34,180 nt of DNA from an uncultured Clostridiaceae bacterium (GTDB lineage Bacteria > Bacillota > Clostridia > Lachnospirales > Lachnospiraceae), in assembly GCA_902477765.1 (NCBI GenBank), contig CABSIM010000031.1, forward strand, positions 1 through 34,180. Direction: 5' to 3'. Shown here piece after piece: positions 29,800-34,180 of the stretch. The number at the start of each line of letters is the position of its first letter. Position 1 is the first letter of the stretch. A program made the translations under genes and the position numbers. Under the pieces are notes generated by a model, which was given only the letters and a program-made list of their open reading frames with translations, ran no database searches and was not told where the DNA came from.

Positions 29800-31422
29800 A
29801 TGAAGAGTATGAAAAAGAAATGGGCCTGTGTCCTGCCGGCCATGCTGCTTTTGGCACTGTGCTTTGCAGTGACGGCACTGGGGGCTGAGGAGGCGGAAGA
29901 GTATGTTCCTTCGGTATATGCCACCTGCTGGGCACTGGTACCTCCGGTGGTGGCCATCGGACTGGCACTGATTACGAAAGAGGTGTACAGTTCTCTGTTT
30001 ATCGGTATTCTGGTGGGATCGGTCCTGTATTCCGGTTTTAATTTTGAAAGGGCGGTTACCCATATGTTTGAGGGAGGAATCATCAGTGTTCTTTCCGACA
30101 GCTATAATGTGGGAATTCTGGTGTTCCTGGTAATTCTGGGAGCCATGGTGAGCCTCATGAACAGGGCCGGCGGCTCCGCTGCTTTCGGTCAGTTCGCGGC
30201 CAGAAGAATTAAAAGCCGTGCCGGTGCACAGCTGGCTACTATCCTTCTGGGAGTTCTGATCTTCATTGACGATTATTTCAACTGTCTGACGGTGGGAAGT
30301 GTCATGAGACCCGTGACGGACAAGTTCCGGGTATCCAGGGCAAAACTTGCCTACCTGATCGATGCCACGGCAGCACCTGTATGCATCATCGCTCCCATCT
30401 CTTCCTGGGCGGCAGCAGTGACGGGATTCGTGGAAGGAGAGGACGGATTTGCCATTTTCATCCAGGCGATTCCCTATAACTTCTATGCCATTCTTACGAT
30501 TGTGATGATGGTGGCCATGGTGCTGATGCGCGTGGAGTTCGGTCTGATGAGGACGCACGAGATCAATGCGGTGCATGGGGATATTTATACCACCCCCGGA
30601 CGTCCGTATGATTCTTCTGATGAAAGTGTGATTGCCAGAAAAGGCACAGTGGCAGATCTTCTGATTCCGATCTTTTCTCTGATTGTATGCTGTGTCATCG
30701 GAATGCTGTATACCGGCGGATTCTTTTCCGGAACGGATTTTGTAACTGCGTTTTCACAGAGCGATGCGTCTCTGGGACTGACTCTGGGCAGCTTTTTCGG
30801 CATTGTGATTACAATCGTGCTGTATCAGATCCGGCGTGTACTGAGCTTTTCTGACTGCATGGCCTGTATTCCGGAAGGATTCAAGGCCATGGTGCCTGCG
30901 ATTCTGATCCTGACATTTGCCTGGACATTAAAGGCCATGACCGACAGTTTGGGTGCGGATGTCTATGTGGCATCGGTGGTGGATTCCAGTGCCAGAAGTC
31001 TTCTGAATTTCCTGCCGGCCATTATTTTCCTGGTGGGCTGCCTGCTGGCATTTGCCACAGGAACTTCCTGGGGAACCTTCGGAATCCTGATCCCAATTGT
31101 TGTAGGGGTCTTTGAGAACAGCAATCCGCAGCTGATGATCATTTCCATTTCCGCATGCATGGCTGGTGCGGTCTGCGGAGATCACTGTTCACCGATTTCG
31201 GATACCACCATCATGGCATCGGCCGGAGCCCAGTGTGAGCATGTGAACCATGTGATGACGCAGCTTCCCTATGCGGTGGTGGCAGCAGCCGTTTCCTTCG
31301 TCACCTATATTGTGGCCGGTTTCGTTCAGACAGCCTGGATTGCGCTTCCGGTGGGAATTCTCCTTATGGGGGCCGTTCTGGTGGCGCTGCGGTTCATCGG
31401 GGATACCGTAAGTGATGAGTAA
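29800..31422 (+). CDS. NhaC-family carrier, probable lysine transporter
   Basis: The 540-residue protein is a polytopic NhaC-type Na+/H+ antiporter family member. It has an N-terminal hydrophobic segment, then typical blocks: LVPPVVAIGLALITKEVYSSL, FIDDYFNCLTVGSVMRPVTD, DATAAPVCIIAPISSW, and ATGTSWGTFGILIPI with GDHCSPISDTTIMAS. Around a dozen membrane segments are visible. NhaC-family genes under lysine riboswitches are generally taken as lysine transporters (LysW), so lysine uptake is the best reading. AAAGGAG lies about 7 bases before the ATG at 29800. Substrate assignment depends on the riboswitch rather than on the protein. Confidence 0.9.
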   Translation: MKSMKKKWACVLPAMLLLALCFAVTALGAEEAEEYVPSVYATCWALVPPVVAIGLALITKEVYSSLFIGILVGSVLYSGFNFERAVTHMFEGGIISVLSDSYNVGILVFLVILGAMVSLMNRAGGSAAFGQFAARRIKSRAGAQLATILLGVLIFIDDYFNCLTVGSVMRPVTDKFRVSRAKLAYLIDATAAPVCIIAPISSWAAAVTGFVEGEDGFAIFIQAIPYNFYAILTIVMMVAMVLMRVEFGLMRTHEINAVHGDIYTTPGRPYDSSDESVIARKGTVADLLIPIFSLIVCCVIGMLYTGGFFSGTDFVTAFSQSDASLGLTLGSFFGIVITIVLYQIRRVLSFSDCMACIPEGFKAMVPAILILTFAWTLKAMTDSLGADVYVASVVDSSARSLLNFLPAIIFLVGCLLAFATGTSWGTFGILIPIVVGVFENSNPQLMIISISACMAGAVCGDHCSPISDTTIMASAGAQCEHVNHVMTQLPYAVVAAAVSFVTYIVAGFVQTAWIALPVGILLMGAVLVALRFIGDTVSDE

Positions 31423-31428
31423 AACAGA

Positions 31429-31453
31429 GAGGGCCTGGTTATTCCAGGCCCTC
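31429..31453. terminator. Hairpin between the NhaC carrier and the ABC exporter
   Basis: Arms GAGGGCCTGG (31429-31438) and CCAGGCCCTC (31444-31453) pair perfectly over 10 bp. The right arm lies in the last codons of the minus-strand gene and its stop (31439-31441) lies in the loop. A TTTT follows on the minus strand after four bases; the plus-strand side lacks a T-run. Confidence 0.75.
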
Positions 31454-33175
31454 AAACTGCATGTTGTAATAATGAGCATAGAGTGAATTTTTTTCCAGAA
31501 GTTCTCTGTGGGTTCCCCGCTCTGTAATGTTCTGGTCCTGAATGACCAGGATTTCATCGGCGTTCCGGATGGTGGACAGCCGGTGGGCAATGGTGATGGT
31601 GGTGCGGTTTCTGGAAAGGGCTTCCAGACTTTTCTGGATATGACGCTCACTTTCATTGTCCAGAGCACTGGTGGCTTCGTCCAGAATCAGAACCGGCGGG
31701 TTTTTAAGAAAGACTCTGGCAATGGAAATTCTCTGTTTCTGACCGCCGGAAAGTCTTGCTCCCCGTTCTCCCACAAAGGTATCGTACCCATCCGGAAGTT
31801 CCATGATGAAGTCGTGGATGTTTGCCTTTCTGGCGGCATCCACGATTTCTTCGTCTGTGGCACCGGGCTTTCCGTAGGCAATGTTTTCACGGATCGTTCC
31901 TCCGAACAGATAGACATCCTGCTGAACGATGCCGATGCTGTTTCTGAGGCTCTTCAGCGTCACGCGGCGTACATCTTTTCCGTCAATGGTGACGGAACCT
32001 CCGGTCACATCATAGAAGCGGGGAAGCAGGGAACAGATGGTGGTTTTTCCGCCGCCGGACGGACCCACCAGGGCAATGTTCCGGCCGGCAGGGATGGAAA
32101 AGGATACATGGTCCAGCACCGGTTCTTTGGGATCGTACCAGAAACTGACATCGTGAAAAGCGATTTCTCCTCTGACCTGCTCCAGTTCTTCCGCATCCGG
32201 TGCGTCCGTGATCTCGGGTTCCGTTTCCATGACAGCCAGGAACCGGCGGAAACCGGAGAACCCCTTCTGCATCATTTCTGTCAGTTCCACCAGAATCTGT
32301 ATGGGACTGATGAAAATTCCGATGTACAGCGCATACATGGCCAGGTCTGCCGGAGCCATATCCCCGATGGCAATGAGAAAGCCGCCGGCGGTCAGTACAA
32401 GGACATACATGAGTCCCTGGAAGAAGGAAGTTCCGCCCTGAAAAGTTCCCATGCAGCGGTAATTTCCGTCCTTGGACCTGACGAAGTTTTCGTTGCTTTC
32501 GCGGAACTTCCGGCGTTCCACGTCTTCATTGGCAAAAGACTGGACCACACGGATTCCTGCCAGCGTGTCCTGAAGTCTGGCATTGACGTCTCCGATCTTT
32601 TTCCGGTTGTCCATAAAGGTTTCTTGCATCTTCCGGTTCTGCTGGAGGCAGAACAGCACCATGAAAACGGCCACCACCGCCAGCACCGAGGCCAGCTTCC
32701 AGTTGATGGAAAAAAGAAACAGGAAGGAGCCGATGATTTTGATCAGAGAGATAAACAGGTTTTCCGGACCATGGTGGGCGAACTCGGAGATGTCAAACAG
32801 GTCGGATACCAGCTTGCTCATCATCTGGCCGGTGTTGTTTTTGTCATAATAGGAAAAGGAAAGCTTTTCGTAGTGGTCGAACAGCTGTCGGCGCATATCC
32901 CGTTCCATATAGGCACCCATGACATGGCCCTGGTAGGAGACAAAATACTTGCAGGCAGCCTGAAGGGCATACATGAAAAGAAGTCCGGCCAGAAGAAATC
33001 CCAGAGACCGGAGAATCACATCACGGGGCTGGGTAAACAGGGTGTTCGTGGCGGTTCTGAGAAACTGGGGAAAAGCCAGGTCCACAAGGCTTATGTAAGT
33101 GGCGCAGACCAGATCCAGAAAAAACAGCTTTTTGTAAGGACCGTAATAGCGGATAAATTTTTTTAAGACATCCAT
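31439..33175 (-). CDS. ABC exporter half-transporter (permease-ATPase)
   Basis: The 578-residue protein fuses an N-terminal ABC membrane domain with about six segments (residues 15-310) to a C-terminal ATPase domain. The ATPase has GPSGGGKTT (Walker A), LSGGQKQRISIARV (signature), LILDEATSALD (Walker B) and the switch histidine in TIAHRLSTIRNADEI. Such half-transporters usually dimerise and export drugs, lipids or peptides; related MsbA/BmrA-type names are common. Only one gene is present, so a homodimer is expected unless its partner is elsewhere. AGGAGG precedes the ATG. A good promoter is upstream. No peptidase domain or precursor gene suggests a particular cargo. Confidence 0.92.
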   Translation of the reverse strand: MDVLKKFIRYYGPYKKLFFLDLVCATYISLVDLAFPQFLRTATNTLFTQPRDVILRSLGFLLAGLLFMYALQAACKYFVSYQGHVMGAYMERDMRRQLFDHYEKLSFSYYDKNNTGQMMSKLVSDLFDISEFAHHGPENLFISLIKIIGSFLFLFSINWKLASVLAVVAVFMVLFCLQQNRKMQETFMDNRKKIGDVNARLQDTLAGIRVVQSFANEDVERRKFRESNENFVRSKDGNYRCMGTFQGGTSFFQGLMYVLVLTAGGFLIAIGDMAPADLAMYALYIGIFISPIQILVELTEMMQKGFSGFRRFLAVMETEPEITDAPDAEELEQVRGEIAFHDVSFWYDPKEPVLDHVSFSIPAGRNIALVGPSGGGKTTICSLLPRFYDVTGGSVTIDGKDVRRVTLKSLRNSIGIVQQDVYLFGGTIRENIAYGKPGATDEEIVDAARKANIHDFIMELPDGYDTFVGERGARLSGGQKQRISIARVFLKNPPVLILDEATSALDNESERHIQKSLEALSRNRTTITIAHRLSTIRNADEILVIQDQNITERGTHRELLEKNSLYAHYYNMQFEGLE

Positions 33176-33232
33176 GGGATTCCTCCTGTGTGTTTCCGTG
33201 ATATATATGAACGGCTGGTCATATCTGTATGT

Positions 33233-33261
33233 ATCATATCACGGACCCGGGCGGAAGTAAA
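33233..33261 (-). promoter_or_regulatory. Sigma-A promoter of the ABC exporter gene
   Basis: On the minus strand TTTACT (33261-33256) and TATGAT (33238-33233) are 17 bases apart with an extended TGA. The start would fall near 33226, about 50 bases before the ATG. Confidence 0.65.
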
Positions 33262-33404
33262 CAGACCAGAAGAAGGGACAGGATAAAAACCAGGAGAGGG
33301 ATGTAATAAAACCGTAAACAAAAATTAATGAATGAAAGAAAAATCAGGAGTATACTTGTATCTGTATTTTAAAGTTTACGTTTTTTGGGAAAGAGGAGAT
33401 ACAT

Positions 33405-34180
33405 ATGACTGACTGGAAGAACAGAACCGTATGGAAACCCGCGGCAGCTGCCGTTATGACCGCATGTCTCTGCCTGCAGCCCGGACTGACAGCAATGGCA
33501 GAAGAAATAGGGCCCGGGTTCAGCGATATGGGCCCGGGATATGAAACAGAAGCATGGAAGAAACTGGACGGAATTTATATGGATGACCAGGGGAACGCCA
33601 TTGAAGGTGCTGTCCAGAGGGGAATCAGCGTATCCAAGTTCCAGGGCACCATCGACTGGAGCCGGGTGGCACAGGATGATGTTTCTTTTGCCTTTATCCG
33701 TATGGTATCCTACGGATATGAAGGCGGCTATACCATGGATGAGACCTTTGACAGGAACATGAGGGAAGCGTCTGCAAACGGGATCCATACGGCCCCGTAT
33801 ATTTATCTGCAGACCAGAACCGTGGAGGAGGCCAGACAGGCTGCACAGTTTGCGGTGGATACTGCCCGGAATTATACGGTGGATTTCCCCATTGCCGTGG
33901 ACGTGGAATCCCAGTATATCATGGATCTGTCTGTGCAGGAACTGACAGACGTGGTCAATGCGTTCTGCCAGGTGATCGCCGATGCGGGATATACACCGAT
34001 CATTTACAGTGATTATTATAAGTTTACCAATGAAATGGATACCAGTCAGTTCGGTTTTGACCTGTGGATGGCCAGATACGGCGGGGATCACAGGTATCCG
34101 GGAAGAACCATCTGGCAGTGCACGGATCAGGGACAGGTGGACGGCATTGAGGGCAATGTATGCCTGGAGTTCGCCTTTAA
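33405..34180 (+). CDS. Secreted GH25-type lysozyme-like protein, cut by the window end
   Basis: The open frame of 258 codons runs off the right edge. The N-terminus has a signal peptide (hydrophobic core about residues 13-31, cleavage near AMAEE). A GH25 muramidase fold follows: GISVSKFQGTIDW (residues 73-85), FAFIRMVSYGYEGG, the APYIYLQTRTVEEA block, VDVES (D166 and E168, the conserved pair), YTPIIYSDYY, LWMARYGG and WQCTDQGQVDGIEG. At the first catalytic-site position, where the family has Asp (GIDVSxxQ), this protein has S75. It may therefore be a weakened enzyme or a wall-binding protein, or may use the DxE pair alone. AGAGGAGAT precedes the ATG. A TATACT at 33351 could be a -10 box but has no clear -35. 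Confidence 0.88.
   Translation, partial: MTDWKNRTVWKPAAAAVMTACLCLQPGLTAMAEEIGPGFSDMGPGYETEAWKKLDGIYMDDQGNAIEGAVQRGISVSKFQGTIDWSRVAQDDVSFAFIRMVSYGYEGGYTMDETFDRNMREASANGIHTAPYIYLQTRTVEEARQAAQFAVDTARNYTVDFPIAVDVESQYIMDLSVQELTDVVNAFCQVIADAGYTPIIYSDYYKFTNEMDTSQFGFDLWMARYGGDHRYPGRTIWQCTDQGQVDGIEGNVCLEFAF

Noticed and set aside
13522..33175. Antibiotic resistance island (ABC-F and ABC exporter genes)
   Set aside because: Both are common chromosomal families, are 16 kb apart, and lie among core genes with no mobile markers.

Overview
The window reads as chromosomal core sequence of a spore-forming, roughly 50% GC Clostridia bacterium, most likely a Lachnospiraceae member. The evidence is a T-box ahead of ileS, SpoIID- and SpoIIQ-like genes side by side, a collagen-like spore-surface type protein, a lysine riboswitch, a Rex repressor, strong AGGAGG ribosome sites and sigma-A promoters often carrying an extended TG. 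I see no rRNA, tRNA, CRISPR array, phage block or intact insertion sequence.

Layout. 1-640: two hairpins and a truncated protein that resembles the C-terminus of a DUF4435/TOPRIM-like protein. 736-2805 (minus): a UPF0340 gene and pncB (NAD salvage). 2806-3445: a dense divergent control region with the pncB promoter and a terminator hairpin in its leader, a Rex-like operator, the ileS promoter and an isoleucine T-box. 3446-9122: ileS (type 2) and glycogen phosphorylase. 9185-11073: spoIID-like and degenerate spoIIQ-like sporulation genes. 11213-12577: an unusual three-gene unit of LUD protein, CBS protein and acyl carrier protein. 12784-13425: a lipoprotein. 13522-15498 (minus): an ABC-F ATPase. 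15605-19950: rex, acpS, nnrE/nnrD fusion, alr and an orphan mazF, mostly overlapping and probably one operon. 20038-21414: a CNNM/CBS membrane protein. 21597-23299: 11-bp repeats, then an AbgT-type transporter. 23765-25699 (minus) and 25881-26609 (plus): an S9 peptidase and a YebC-family protein from divergent promoters. 27015-28154: a membrane diguanylate cyclase in AT-richer DNA. 28238-29257 (minus): a collagen-like protein. 29416-31422: lysine riboswitch and NhaC-family carrier. 31439-33175 (minus): an exporter-type ABC protein. 33405 to the right edge: a secreted GH25-type protein cut by the window.

The main regulatory theme is redox/NAD. The Rex gene has a near-canonical Rex palindrome over its own promoter, and a second, closer match to the clostridial Rex consensus lies between the divergent pncB and ileS promoters. 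With pncB making nicotinate mononucleotide and the NnrE/NnrD fusion repairing hydrated NAD(P)H, several genes here converge on the NAD pool. The acpS gene and the free-standing acyl carrier protein may also be linked, since AcpS would be needed to load it. The least expected items are the LUD-CBS-ACP unit, the pncB leader hairpin, the 11-bp phased repeats before the AbgT transporter, a GH25 protein with Ser in place of the first active-site Asp, and a spoIID-like gene whose start codon directly follows a terminator U-tract.
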